Source of the DNA: an uncultured Gemmatimonadota bacterium
GTDB lineage: Bacteria > Gemmatimonadota > Gemmatimonadetes > Gemmatimonadales > Gemmatimonadaceae
DNA: 11,609 nucleotides
Direction: 5' to 3'
NCBI GenBank assembly: GCA_946480295.1
Contig: CAMLIT010000130.1
Location: 1 to 11,609, forward strand
The notes under the pieces are model-generated. The model had not been told where the DNA came from. It did no database searches and worked only from the letters and a program-made list of their open reading frames with translations. The translations under genes were made by a program, and so were the position numbers. Position 1 is the first letter of the stretch. Every line of letters begins with the position of its first letter. Shown here piece after piece: positions 1 through 7,539 of this stretch.

Positions 1-1321
1 TCTGCTCCGCCATCGCGCGGCCGCGCAGGGAGAGCACGCCGCTGTTGAACAGCTCCTGCGAGCGCTCCTTGTCGAAGGTGAGGTCGTGGTAGATCTCGCG
101 GATCCGTCGCCGCGACACGTTCTTGCGCGAGGCGTCGCGGTAGTCGGCCGCCATCTCGTGCAGGAGCTGCTCGTCGTCGTCGGTCAGCTCGGGGAGGGGC
201 CGCTCCTCGTGCGACTCGACGTCGATGACCTTGATGAGGAGCAGGGCGTGGTGCGCGGTGAGCGCGCGCCCCGACTCGCTGATCAGGTGCGGCATCGGCA
301 GCTCGTACTCGCGGCACGCCTCGGCGAGCGTGTAGACGACGTCGTTCGCGTACTCCTGCAGGGAGTAGTTGACGCTCGAGTCGAAGGTGGAGTTCGTGCC
401 GTCGTAGTCCACCCCGAGCCCGCCGCCCACGTCGACGTGGCTGATGTCGATCCCCATCTGCCGCAGCTCGACGTAGAAGCGCGTGATCTCCTGCAGGCCG
501 AGCTTGATGAAGCGGATGTCGGTGACCTGCGAGCCGAGATGGAAGTGGATCAGCTTGAGAATGTGCAGCTTGCCCGCCGCACGCAGCTTCTCGATCGCGG
601 TGACGAGGTCCGCCGAGTTGAGGCCGAACTTCGACTTCTCCCCGCCGCTCTCCTTCCAGCGGCCGAAGCCGCGCGAGGCGAGCTTGATGCGCACCCCGGC
701 CGTCGGCTCGATGCCCATCTCCTCGGCCACCTGGAGCAGCACGTCGATCTCGCTGAGCTGCTCGATGACGATGAAGACGTTGTGGCCGAGCTTCTGGCCC
801 ATGAGGGCGAGGCGCATGAACTCCTCGTCCTTGTAGCCGTTGCAGACGATCATGTGCTCGGCGGTCTCGGCGAGGCCGAGCACCGCCTGGAGCTCCGGCT
901 TGCTGCCGCACTCGAGCCCCACGCCCTGCCGGCGCCCGAACTCGACGATCTCCTCGACGACGTGCCGCTGCTGGTTGACCTTGATCGGGTAGACCGTCGT
1001 GTACTCGCCGGTGTAGCCGAACTCCTGGCGCGCCTGCTCGAAGCGCGTGGCGAGCGCCTCGATGCGCGAGCGCAGGATGTCGGAGAAGCGGAGGAGCACG
1101 GGGAGCTGGATTCCCTGCTCCTCGAGGTCGAGGGCGATCTCGAACAGGTCGAGCGCGTGCTCCGGCTGGTCCTTGGCGGGGCGCACGATGACGTGGCCCC
1201 GCTCGTTGACGTCGAAGAAGCCGGCGCCCCAGCCTTCGATGTTGTAGAGCGCGCGGGCGGCGTCGATGGTCCAGCCGGAGGGAACGTCGGCGGGCGCGGA
1301 GTCGGCGATGCGTGTGGCCAT
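1..1321 (-). CDS. speA: Biosynthetic arginine decarboxylase, C-terminus cut by window edge
   Basis: PLP-dependent decarboxylase that converts arginine to agmatine, the first step of the agmatine route to putrescine and spermidine; cytoplasmic. The first 440 codons are present, against about 630-660 residues in the family, so roughly the last third lies outside the window. The protein opens MATRIADSAPADVPSGWTID. The PLP lysine is K114 in YPIKVNQ, and HFHLGSQ, DVGGGLGVDYDG and SESGRALTAHHA follow, all typical of SpeA rather than of lysine or diaminopimelate decarboxylases. The ATG at 1321 gives the usual SpeA N-terminus. There is no clear Shine-Dalgarno sequence. The 64-nt gap to pdxH holds a small AT-rich patch (1332-1342) that could be a promoter, though a good -35 is not visible. 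pdxH, which makes the cofactor, lies just upstream on the same strand. Identification is very secure. Confidence 0.96.
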   Translation of the reverse strand, partial: MATRIADSAPADVPSGWTIDAARALYNIEGWGAGFFDVNERGHVIVRPAKDQPEHALDLFEIALDLEEQGIQLPVLLRFSDILRSRIEALATRFEQARQEFGYTGEYTTVYPIKVNQQRHVVEEIVEFGRRQGVGLECGSKPELQAVLGLAETAEHMIVCNGYKDEEFMRLALMGQKLGHNVFIVIEQLSEIDVLLQVAEEMGIEPTAGVRIKLASRGFGRWKESGGEKSKFGLNSADLVTAIEKLRAAGKLHILKLIHFHLGSQVTDIRFIKLGLQEITRFYVELRQMGIDISHVDVGGGLGVDYDGTNSTFDSSVNYSLQEYANDVVYTLAEACREYELPMPHLISESGRALTAHHALLLIKVIDVESHEERPLPELTDDDEQLLHEMAADYRDASRKNVSRRRIREIYHDLTFDKERSQELFNSGVLSLRGRAMAEQ

Positions 1322-1385
1322 GGCGGAATGGAAACTAATCAGATCGATCGCGCACCGGACGCCCTGACCCGCCCCGGCGCTTCCG

Positions 1386-1982
1386 TCAGGGGTAGAGCCG
1401 CTCGACGCACCAGCCGTCGCCCTCGCGCGTGTAGACGTCGCGCTCGTGCAGGCGGCTGGGCATCCCCTTCCAGAACTCCAGGCACTCGGGGGCGAGGCGA
1501 AATCCGGACCAGTAGGGCGGGCGCGGGACGGGCTCGCCGGCGAACTGTCGCTCGAACTCCGCCACGCGCGCCGGGAGGTCGCCCGGGTGGTCCATGCGGC
1601 GGCTCTGCCGCGAGGCCCAGGCGCCGATCTGGCTGCCGCGCGCGCGCGAGGCGAAGTAGGCGTCGGCCTCGGCGTCGCTCACCGGCGCGACGGGCCCCTC
1701 GACGCGCACCTGCAGCTCCAGCGGCTGCCAGTGGAAGCACATCGCGGCGACGCGCGTGGCGAGCAGCTCCTCGCCCTTGCGGCTCTCGTAGTTGGTGTAG
1801 AAGACGAAGCCGCGCTCGTCGACGCCCTTGAGGAGGAGCATGCGCACGGCGGGGCGGCCGCTGCGCGACACGGTGCCGAGCGCGAAGGCGGTGGGCTCCG
1901 GCAGCCGCTCCGGGCCGACGGCGCGGGCCTCGTCGAGCAGCGCGACGAAGCGCTCGAAGGGTTCGCGCAAGGGATGGATCAT
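1386..1982 (-). CDS. pdxH: Pyridoxamine/pyridoxine 5'-phosphate oxidase
   Basis: FMN-dependent enzyme that oxidises pyridoxamine or pyridoxine 5'-phosphate to pyridoxal 5'-phosphate (PLP) in the last step of PLP synthesis and salvage; a cytoplasmic homodimer. The 198-residue product is near the usual length. Known E. coli PdxH ligand residues are found at a constant offset of 20: FMN contacts R47, K69, Q126, W171 and R181, and PLP contacts K52, Y109, R113, S117, R177 and H179. The end, ERDVYTREGDGW...ERLYP, is the classical PdxH C-terminus. The ATG at 1982 is the only sensible start; in-frame extensions run into repeat DNA. The leader is pyrimidine-rich with no Shine-Dalgarno sequence. The gene precedes speA by 64 nt on the same strand, so co-transcription with this PLP-using enzyme is plausible. 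Confidence 0.96.
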   Translation of the reverse strand: MIHPLREPFERFVALLDEARAVGPERLPEPTAFALGTVSRSGRPAVRMLLLKGVDERGFVFYTNYESRKGEELLATRVAAMCFHWQPLELQVRVEGPVAPVSDAEADAYFASRARGSQIGAWASRQSRRMDHPGDLPARVAEFERQFAGEPVPRPPYWSGFRLAPECLEFWKGMPSRLHERDVYTREGDGWCVERLYP

Positions 1983-1983
1983 G

Positions 1984-2186
1984 ATGAGGGTCGAGGGTGG
2001 AGGGTCGAGGGTCGAGCGCGCGGGAGGCGGGAGGCGGGACGAGGGACGACGTCGTTGGTTGTTTGTTCCTGGTCATTGGCGAGCCGCTCGGGACGAATCC
2101 GGTGGCGTCCCGAGGTCGGCCAACGACCAACGACCAATCACGCAGTTGCTCGCCCCTCGTCCCTCGTCCCCGCGCCTCCCGCCTAC
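1984..2186. repeat. Heptamer array A with nested palindrome
   Basis: Non-coding DNA between the AIM24-type gene and pdxH. It can be cut into 29 consecutive 7-nt units without losing register. The left units are purine-rich (TCGAGGG, GGCGGGA, CGAGGGA), followed by GTTGGTT-type units; the right side carries the complementary kinds (CGACCAA twice, GTCCCTC, CGCCTCC). The two halves therefore form a modular imperfect palindrome. Its core pairs 2071-2094 with 2107-2128, with some mismatches and a bulge. The right end overlaps the last codons of the upstream gene (stop at 2183-2185) and the left end reaches the pdxH start. An RNA hairpin role such as 3' end protection or termination is possible, but there is no T-run. 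Confidence 0.85.
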
Positions 2187-2977
2187 CGATCCCCTTCCAG
2201 AATCGCGCCGAGCGCGCCGAGGCCGATGGCGCCGAGGCCGCTCGCCTCCTCGGTGCGGCTGCCGTTCTCGCGCGGCGCGGCGGCGATGATGCGGTCGGCG
2301 AGGCGCGAGAAGGGGAGCGTCTGCAGGATCACGCGCCCGGGGCCGGTGAGCCGGGCGAAGAAGAGCCCCTCCCCGCCGAAGAGCGCGGCCTTGAAGCCGG
2401 GCACCATCTCGATGTCGAAGTCCACGCCCTCGTCCATCGCGACGACGCAGCCGGTGTCGACGCGCAGCACCTCGCCGGCGGCGAGCTGCATCTCGTGCAG
2501 GGTGCCGCAGGCATGGAGGTACGCCATCCCGTCGCCGTGGACGCGCTGGAGGATGAATCCCTCCCCGCCGAAGAAGCCGGCGCCGAGCCGGCGCGTGAAG
2601 GTCACGGTGACGTTCACGCCGCGGTCGGCGCAGAGGAAGGCGTTGCGCTGGGCGACGATGCTCCCGCCCCACTCGCGCAGGGCGATCTCGCGGATCTTCC
2701 CGGGATACGGGGCGGCGAAGGCGACGTCCTGCGGCACGCCGGCGCGGTTGGTGAAGGTGGTCATGAAGAAGGAGTCGCCGGAGATCGCGCGTTTGGCGCC
2801 GGCGACGAGCTTGCCGAGCAGTCCCCCGCCCTGCGCATTCGGATCGAGGGTCGTCTCCATCGCGATGCCGGCCTGCATGTACATCATGACGCCGGCTTCC
2901 GCGATGACCGTCTCGCCGCGGTCGAGGGTGACGATCACGGCCTGCATGTCGGAGCCGATGAGGCGATGGGAGGGCAT
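2183..2977 (-). CDS. AIM24 / TIGR00266 family protein
   Basis: A 264-residue protein of the AIM24 (TIGR00266) family, a beta-sandwich fold of unknown biochemical role in bacteria; the yeast namesake acts in mitochondrial inner-membrane organisation. Family hallmarks are the early segment AGVMMYMQAGI (28-38), GDSFFMTTFTN (67-77) and two internal copies of a Gly-Gly-Glu-Gly hairpin, FFGGEGF (135-141) and LFGGEGLFF (199-207), reflecting its internal pseudo-repeat. LPFSRLADRI (221-230) is the usual C-terminal signature; a short Gly/Ala/Leu-rich tail follows. No signal peptide is seen. I chose the ATG at 2977 because the protein then begins MPSHRLIGSD, as relatives do. The in-frame start at 3085 would add 36 residues translated from repeat DNA. 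Repeat arrays lie on both sides. The family call is secure; the function is unknown. Confidence 0.88.
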   Translation of the reverse strand: MPSHRLIGSDMQAVIVTLDRGETVIAEAGVMMYMQAGIAMETTLDPNAQGGGLLGKLVAGAKRAISGDSFFMTTFTNRAGVPQDVAFAAPYPGKIREIALREWGGSIVAQRNAFLCADRGVNVTVTFTRRLGAGFFGGEGFILQRVHGDGMAYLHACGTLHEMQLAAGEVLRVDTGCVVAMDEGVDFDIEMVPGFKAALFGGEGLFFARLTGPGRVILQTLPFSRLADRIIAAAPRENGSRTEEASGLGAIGLGALGAILEGDR

Positions 2978-2979
2978 GG

Positions 2980-3112
2980 GGGCAGGGTCGAGGGGTGAGG
3001 CGCGGACGCCGAACAACGTGATTGGTCGTTGGTCGTTGGCGGGCCGCTCGGGATGCCGCAAGAAGCATCCCGAGCGGCTGGCCAACTACCAAAAACTTAC
3101 CACCAACTACGC
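2980..3112. repeat. Heptamer array B with 28-bp hairpin
   Basis: Non-coding DNA between the S9 peptidase and the AIM24-type gene, divisible into 19 units of 7 nt (for example TTGGTCG at 3022 and 3029, ACCACCA at 3099). The centre is a strong hairpin: 3029-3056 pairs with 3065-3092 with 25 of 28 positions matching and an 8-nt loop at 3057-3064. The 21 nt at 3017-3037 are the exact reverse complement of a word in arrays A and C, so this copy is inverted relative to them. Transcribed from the peptidase side it would make a stable RNA hairpin after the peptidase stop codon. There is no T-tract, so a classical intrinsic terminator is not shown. Confidence 0.88.
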
Positions 3113-3163
3113 GCTTCCTGTTTCAGTGCACACGACATCCGACGGGAGGCGAACACCGGACCC

Positions 3164-6004
3164 CTATCTCTTCCCCCCCGCCTGCACCGCTGGTCCCGCC
3201 AGCTGGTCCCGTCCCTTCAACCTGTACGGAACGCCGTGCAGCATCCAGTCCGGCTCCGGGTACCCGCGCAGGTGGTAGTCGAAGAACTGCTGCATCTTGA
3301 GCGCGACGTCCTTCTGGTTCGCCCGCTTGGTGGGGTTGTGCACGTCGCCGTTGTAGACGAGCAGGTACGCTTCCTTTCGCAGCCGGCGCATCGCGACGAA
3401 CATCTCGATCCCCTGATACCAGGGCACCGCGTCGTCGGCGTCGTTCGCCATCATGAGGAGCGGCGTCGTGATCTTGTCGGCCCAGAAGAGGGGCGAGTTC
3501 TCGAGATAGCGCATCGGGTACTGCCAGAGCGAGCCGCCGATGCGGCTCTGCCCCTTCTCGTACTGGAAGTCGCGCGCGAGGCCGGAACCCCAACGGATCC
3601 CGCCGAAGGCGCTCGTCATGTTCGCCACCGGCGCGCCGGCCATCGCCGCCCGGAACATGTGCGTCTGCGTGACGAGGAACGCCGTCTCGTAGCCGCCCCA
3701 CGACTGCCCCTGCAGGCCGAGCGCGTTCGGGTCGACGAAGCCGCGGGCGACGATGCTCTTCACCCCGGGCACGATCGACTTCACCGCGCTCGGCCCGGGA
3801 TAGCCGATCTCGTAATGGATGTCCGGCTCGAAGACGAGATACCCGTTGGAGACGTAGTGCGTCGGGTTGATCACGTTCCGTCCGCCGGGCGGGATGTAGC
3901 TGTGCAGGTTGTCGCTCAGCCGCTCGTAGAAGTACGCGATCATCGGGTACTTCCGGTGCGGATCGAAGTCCTCCGGCTTGTACAGCAGCCCCTGGAGGGG
4001 CACGCCGTCGGCGCTCGTGAAGCTCACGAGCTCCACCGTGCCCCACCGGAACTCCCGCTGCTGCGGGTTCGCGTCGGAGATCGGCGTGAGGGTCGCGAAG
4101 TCGCGCCCCGTCCAGAGGTTCGGGAACTCGACGAAGGTGCCGCGCGTGAGAAGGAGCTGATTCGCGTGGCGCGCCTTCGCCGGCGGCCCGAAGGAGGCAT
4201 CGGCCATCACCAGCCGCACCGGCGTCCGTCGCACGTCGGCGCGCGCATCGTAGAAGCCGCTCGCCTTGCTCGAGTCGTCGAACGCGTGCAGGAGCAGCGG
4301 CTGCGACGGGTCGATCGCGCGCGCCTCCGGGTCGAGCTGCACGACCCGGAAGACGAGGTGCCGCCGCCTGCCGAGCGAGTCGGTGACGACGCGCGGCGGC
4401 TGACCGCCGGCGGGATCCATCTCCCAGACGTCGTACCGGTCGTAGAGCAGGACCGAACGGTCGCCCTTCGTGAACCCGGCCACGCCCCACGCGGCCGGCG
4501 TGGACGGCGTGTCCCACGTCTCCTCCTCGAAGTGCACGCCCGTCGCCGGCCCGGTGAGGTCGACGGTGCGGCCGCTCGCCACGGCGTAGGCGTACCAGCG
4601 GCCGGCGTCGAAGAAGAGCACGTACCTGCCCTCGGGGGAGAGCCGCGACTGGCCGCTGATCTTCGACCGGATGAGCCGCCGCGCGCCGGTGGTCGCGTCG
4701 ATCAGCCAGAGGTCGTCTCCCTCCTCCCCCCACGTGCGCTCGATGGCGTAGCGCTCGCTCGTGGCGGCGAGCGCGGTGCGCCCGTCGTCGGAGACGGTGA
4801 CGTTCGGCATCGAGTCGTTGGCGAGCTGCACGAAGCGGCCGCTGGCGACGTGGTAGATCGCCGCGAACGAACGCATGCGGTCGCGCGCGGCCTCCGCCTT
4901 CTGCTCCGGCTGGATGCGCGCGTCGGTCCAGCTCCAGACGTCCACGACGGCCCTGTCGTACAGCGAATCCGTGGGGATGGAGTCGAGGGGCGGCGGCGCG
5001 ACGCCGAAGAGCACCGCGCTGCCATCGCGCGTGAAGGCGACGCGGCCGTGCTCGAAGACGACCTCGCTGTCCCCGAGCGCGCCGGGTGGCACGACGACCC
5101 TCGCCTGGCGATTCACGGTCAGCGACGCGTAGTACAGCGCGTAGCGCGGCTTCGCCGCGGTCGCCTCGTCGCGGTCGGAGAGGAACGCGGCCTGCACGCC
5201 CGCGCGGTCGAAGGCGAGCTGCCGGTAGTTCCCACGCCCGCTGGCGAGGGCGATCTCGCGCCCCTCGCTCGGCGCGACCACCCACGCCCCGTCCCGCTCC
5301 GGTGAGCGCGACGAGGTCGTGAAGCCGAGCCACTTCGCGCTGTCGTCGAACGCGTAGCTCACGACGTCGGCGAAGCGCCGCTCGGCGCCGGTGGCGAGGT
5401 CGCGGAGGACGAGGGTGCTCCCGTACTCGCGCCTGGCCCCGCGCTGCGCCGAGTCGGCGTGCGCGCCGTTCGCCCCGCTGTCGCTCGGCTCCAGCAGGTA
5501 CGCGACCCAGCCGCCGGCGTCCTTCGGCAGCCGGAACGACTTCACGCGCGCGATCGACGCGACGTTCCCGTCGGCGAGACGGACGATCGCCAGCGCCGCC
5601 TTCGGCTGCTGCGCGGCGCGGCGATGCTCGCGGCGCGCGCGCTCGAACTCCGCCATCGGCGCATAGGTGAGCGCCACGGCGAAGTGGCTGTCGGCGGTGA
5701 TCTGGCCGGCGGGAAGCCCGGCGGTGTCGCGCATCCCGGCGACGACCTGCGGGCGGCCGATGAAGCCGCGCGGGACGCGATACTCCGTCGGGCCGCTCGT
5801 GGCGCGCACGACGAGCTCCCCGTCGCCGACCTGCGGCACGAGCGAGTAGATCGCCCAGTGCCCGTCGGGCGAGAGCGCGGCGCCGGCGATGGAGCGCCAG
5901 TGGTCCCAGTCGGCGGGGGTGAGGGCGCGCTTCCGCGCCTGCGCACCGGCGGCGAGCGGCGCGGCCGCGAGGAGCGCGAGGAGGGCGATGCGAGACAGTC
6001 GCAT
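3164..6004 (-). CDS. Secreted S9 family (prolyl oligopeptidase-type) serine peptidase
   Basis: A 946-residue exported serine peptidase. Residues 1-23 form a signal peptide (MRLSR, then an Ala/Leu core ending in AGAQA). A long beta-propeller-like region follows, with repeated strands such as SPDGHWAIYSL near the N-terminus and SPEGRYVLFFDAG mid-protein. The C-terminal alpha/beta hydrolase domain has the catalytic triad: S768 in GQSWGGYE, D857 in NDADDAVP and H889 in GDVHNPTKRANQKD. Family members cut short peptides, often after proline or from the N-terminus; the exact specificity cannot be read here. The length fits the large secreted bacterial S9 group, longer than DPP4-like enzymes. An in-frame ATG at 6319 exists, but the 105 added residues are low-complexity and would bury the signal peptide, so 6004 is preferred. 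The leader is C/T-rich without a Shine-Dalgarno sequence. The gene is divergent from the amidohydrolase. Confidence 0.93.
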   Translation of the reverse strand: MRLSRIALLALLAAAPLAAGAQARKRALTPADWDHWRSIAGAALSPDGHWAIYSLVPQVGDGELVVRATSGPTEYRVPRGFIGRPQVVAGMRDTAGLPAGQITADSHFAVALTYAPMAEFERARREHRRAAQQPKAALAIVRLADGNVASIARVKSFRLPKDAGGWVAYLLEPSDSGANGAHADSAQRGARREYGSTLVLRDLATGAERRFADVVSYAFDDSAKWLGFTTSSRSPERDGAWVVAPSEGREIALASGRGNYRQLAFDRAGVQAAFLSDRDEATAAKPRYALYYASLTVNRQARVVVPPGALGDSEVVFEHGRVAFTRDGSAVLFGVAPPPLDSIPTDSLYDRAVVDVWSWTDARIQPEQKAEAARDRMRSFAAIYHVASGRFVQLANDSMPNVTVSDDGRTALAATSERYAIERTWGEEGDDLWLIDATTGARRLIRSKISGQSRLSPEGRYVLFFDAGRWYAYAVASGRTVDLTGPATGVHFEEETWDTPSTPAAWGVAGFTKGDRSVLLYDRYDVWEMDPAGGQPPRVVTDSLGRRRHLVFRVVQLDPEARAIDPSQPLLLHAFDDSSKASGFYDARADVRRTPVRLVMADASFGPPAKARHANQLLLTRGTFVEFPNLWTGRDFATLTPISDANPQQREFRWGTVELVSFTSADGVPLQGLLYKPEDFDPHRKYPMIAYFYERLSDNLHSYIPPGGRNVINPTHYVSNGYLVFEPDIHYEIGYPGPSAVKSIVPGVKSIVARGFVDPNALGLQGQSWGGYETAFLVTQTHMFRAAMAGAPVANMTSAFGGIRWGSGLARDFQYEKGQSRIGGSLWQYPMRYLENSPLFWADKITTPLLMMANDADDAVPWYQGIEMFVAMRRLRKEAYLLVYNGDVHNPTKRANQKDVALKMQQFFDYHLRGYPEPDWMLHGVPYRLKGRDQLAGPAVQAGGKR

Positions 6005-6145
6005 GGGGAGGGGGGAGAGGTCGTTTGAAGGTACGTGCGGGCGCCGCGGAGCGCTGGGGTGTGCGGATGCACGCGGATCGCCTGGCGGGAACCGGGGTCG
6101 CGTCACGCGCCCGCTCGTGTAGATTGGCCCGCGACGCTCTGGGCG
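6005..6145. promoter_or_regulatory. Divergent promoter region, peptidase / amidohydrolase
   Basis: This is the unique-sequence part of the 199-nt gap between two divergent secreted-enzyme genes, so promoters for both should lie in or near it. A possible plus-strand -10 element is TAGATT at 6120-6125. A possible minus-strand one is TACCTT (reverse complement of 6028-6033), about 24 nt before the peptidase start. No convincing -35 boxes or operator palindromes are visible. The assignment rests on gene orientation more than on motifs. Confidence 0.35.
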
Positions 6146-6203
6146 GCCTCGCCCCTCGTCCTCGTCCCTCGTCCCCGCCGCCTCCCGCCTCCCGCCTCCC
6201 GCG
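6146..6203. repeat. Half heptamer array before the amidohydrolase
   Basis: Eight consecutive 7-nt units (from 6146: GCCTCGC, CCCTCGT, two CCTCGTC, CCCGCCG, then CCTCCCG three times to 6201), followed by CG and the ATG at 6204. It matches the pyrimidine-rich half of arrays A and C, but the other half and the hairpin are missing. It takes the place where a ribosome binding site would be expected. Confidence 0.85.
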
Positions 6204-7496
6204 ATGCGCCTGACCCCACTCCTCGCGTCCCTCGTCGCCCTCCCCGCCGCCGCCCAGCAGCGCCCGCCCCTCGCCACGCGCGCCACGCTCCTCGTCCCCG
6301 CCCGCGTCTGGGACGGCACCGCGACCGCGCCTCACGAGGGGTGGGCCGTCGTCGTGCAGGGCGAGAAGATCCTCGCCGTGGGTCCGCGCGCGAGCCTCGA
6401 CGTGCCCGCGGGCGCGAACACGATCCAGCTTCCCGGCACGACCCTCCTCCCCGGGCTCATCGACGCGCACTCGCACATCCTGCTGCACCCGTACAACGAA
6501 ACGTCGTGGAACGACCAGGTGCTGCACGAGGCCGACGCGCTCCGCGTCGCGCGCGCGGTGAACCACGTCCGCGCCACGCTCCTCGCCGGCTTCACCACGC
6601 TGCGCGACCTCGGCACCGAGGGCGCGAGCTACTCCGACGTCGGCGTGAAGCAGGCGATAGAGCAGGGGATCATCCCCGGCCCGCGAATGTTCGTCGCCAC
6701 GCGCGCGATCGTCGCCACCGGGAGCTACGGCCCGAGCCCGCGGAGCTTCGATCCCGAGATCGCCGACGACATCCCGCAGGGGGCGCAGGAGGCGAGCGGG
6801 ATCGACGGCGTGACCCGCGTCGTGCGCGAGCAGATCAAGCACGGCGCCGACTGGGTGAAGTTCTACGCCGACTACCGCTGGGGTCCGCAGGGCGAGGCCG
6901 AGCCGACGTTCACCGAGGCGGAGATGAAGCAGATCGTCGACGTCGCCCACAGCTCCGGCCGCCCCGTGGCCGCGCACTCCGCCACCGCCGAGGGGATGCG
7001 CCGCGCCATCCTCGCCGGCGTGAACTCGATCGAGCACGGCGACGCGGGCACGCCCGAGGTCTTCCGCCTCATGAAGGAGCACGGCGTCTGCTACGTGCCG
7101 ACGGTGGCGGCGACGAACGCGATCATGCGGTACAGCGGCTGGAAGCCGGGCGCGCCGGAGCCGCCGGCGATCCGGCAGAAGCGCGCGAGCATGAAGGCGG
7201 CGATCGACGCGGGCGTCACCTTCTGCAACGGCAGCGACGTCGGCGTCTTCACCCACGGCGAGAACTACCGCGAGCTGGAGCTGCTCGTGGACTACGGCCT
7301 CACCCCCACCCAGGCGCTCGTCGCCGCGACCTCCAACGACGCGAAGCTGCTGCGCTGGGACGACCGCATCGGGATGGTGAAGCCCGGGCTCTACGCCGAT
7401 CTCATCGCCGTGCCGGGCGACCCGACGAAGGACATCACCGCGGTCAGCCGCGTCGAGTTCGTGATGAAGGGCGGGACGATCTACAAGCAGCCGTGA
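6204..7496 (+). CDS. Exported metal-dependent amidohydrolase (Xaa-Pro dipeptidase / imidazolonepropionase-like)
   Basis: A 430-residue amidohydrolase-superfamily enzyme with a signal peptide at residues 1-19 ([19 protein letters not shown]), so it probably acts in the periplasm. Metal ligands are complete for a binuclear site: H89 and H91 in DAHSH, a likely carboxylated lysine K219 in GADWVKFY, H258 in VAAHSA, H278 in SIEHGDAG and D345 in NGSDVG. The C-terminus ([15 protein letters not shown]) returns to the small beta-sandwich typical of these enzymes. Closest in style is the branch annotated as imidazolonepropionase or related amidohydrolase, which includes Xaa-Pro dipeptidases with carboxylated lysine. 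The substrate cannot be fixed from sequence; beta-lactamase-like or aryl-amide hydrolysis is also possible. The start is set by the signal peptide. It is divergent from a secreted S9 peptidase, which would fit stepwise peptide breakdown. Confidence 0.92.
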   Translation: MRLTPLLASLVALPAAAQQRPPLATRATLLVPARVWDGTATAPHEGWAVVVQGEKILAVGPRASLDVPAGANTIQLPGTTLLPGLIDAHSHILLHPYNETSWNDQVLHEADALRVARAVNHVRATLLAGFTTLRDLGTEGASYSDVGVKQAIEQGIIPGPRMFVATRAIVATGSYGPSPRSFDPEIADDIPQGAQEASGIDGVTRVVREQIKHGADWVKFYADYRWGPQGEAEPTFTEAEMKQIVDVAHSSGRPVAAHSATAEGMRRAILAGVNSIEHGDAGTPEVFRLMKEHGVCYVPTVAATNAIMRYSGWKPGAPEPPAIRQKRASMKAAIDAGVTFCNGSDVGVFTHGENYRELELLVDYGLTPTQALVAATSNDAKLLRWDDRIGMVKPGLYADLIAVPGDPTKDITAVSRVEFVMKGGTIYKQP

Positions 7497-7511
7497 GTCA
7501 CGCGAAGCGCT

Positions 7512-7539
7512 TGAGCGTCGACGAGCCGCTCGACGCTCA
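7512..7539. terminator. Bidirectional hairpin between convergent genes
   Basis: A perfect 10-bp stem (7512-7521 with 7530-7539, TGAGCGTCGA and its complement) has an 8-nt loop. It lies in the 40-nt gap between the ends of the amidohydrolase and permease genes. The right arm includes the permease stop codon (7537-7539). No clear T-run follows on either strand, so efficiency is uncertain, but position and symmetry fit a shared terminator. Confidence 0.6.

Noticed and set aside
86..1831. Long plus-strand open frame across speA and pdxH
   Set aside because: Antisense shadow of two clearly recognised genes in GC-rich DNA; its translation is low-complexity Arg/Ala/Leu and resembles no family.
1984..3112. 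Arrays as insertion-sequence ends around a composite transposon
   Set aside because: No transposase gene or target duplication lies between or beside the copies; the enclosed AIM24-type gene is an ordinary chromosomal gene.
6005..6319. N-terminal extension of the S9 peptidase to an ATG at 6319
   Set aside because: The signal peptide begins at 6004; the extension is low-complexity and overlaps the divergent amidohydrolase start.
3123..7256. Very long minus-strand open frame (over 1300 codons)
   Set aside because: It spans two real genes in the wrong frame, with biased Arg/Ala/Gly composition; the S9 peptidase and amidohydrolase frames carry complete catalytic motifs.
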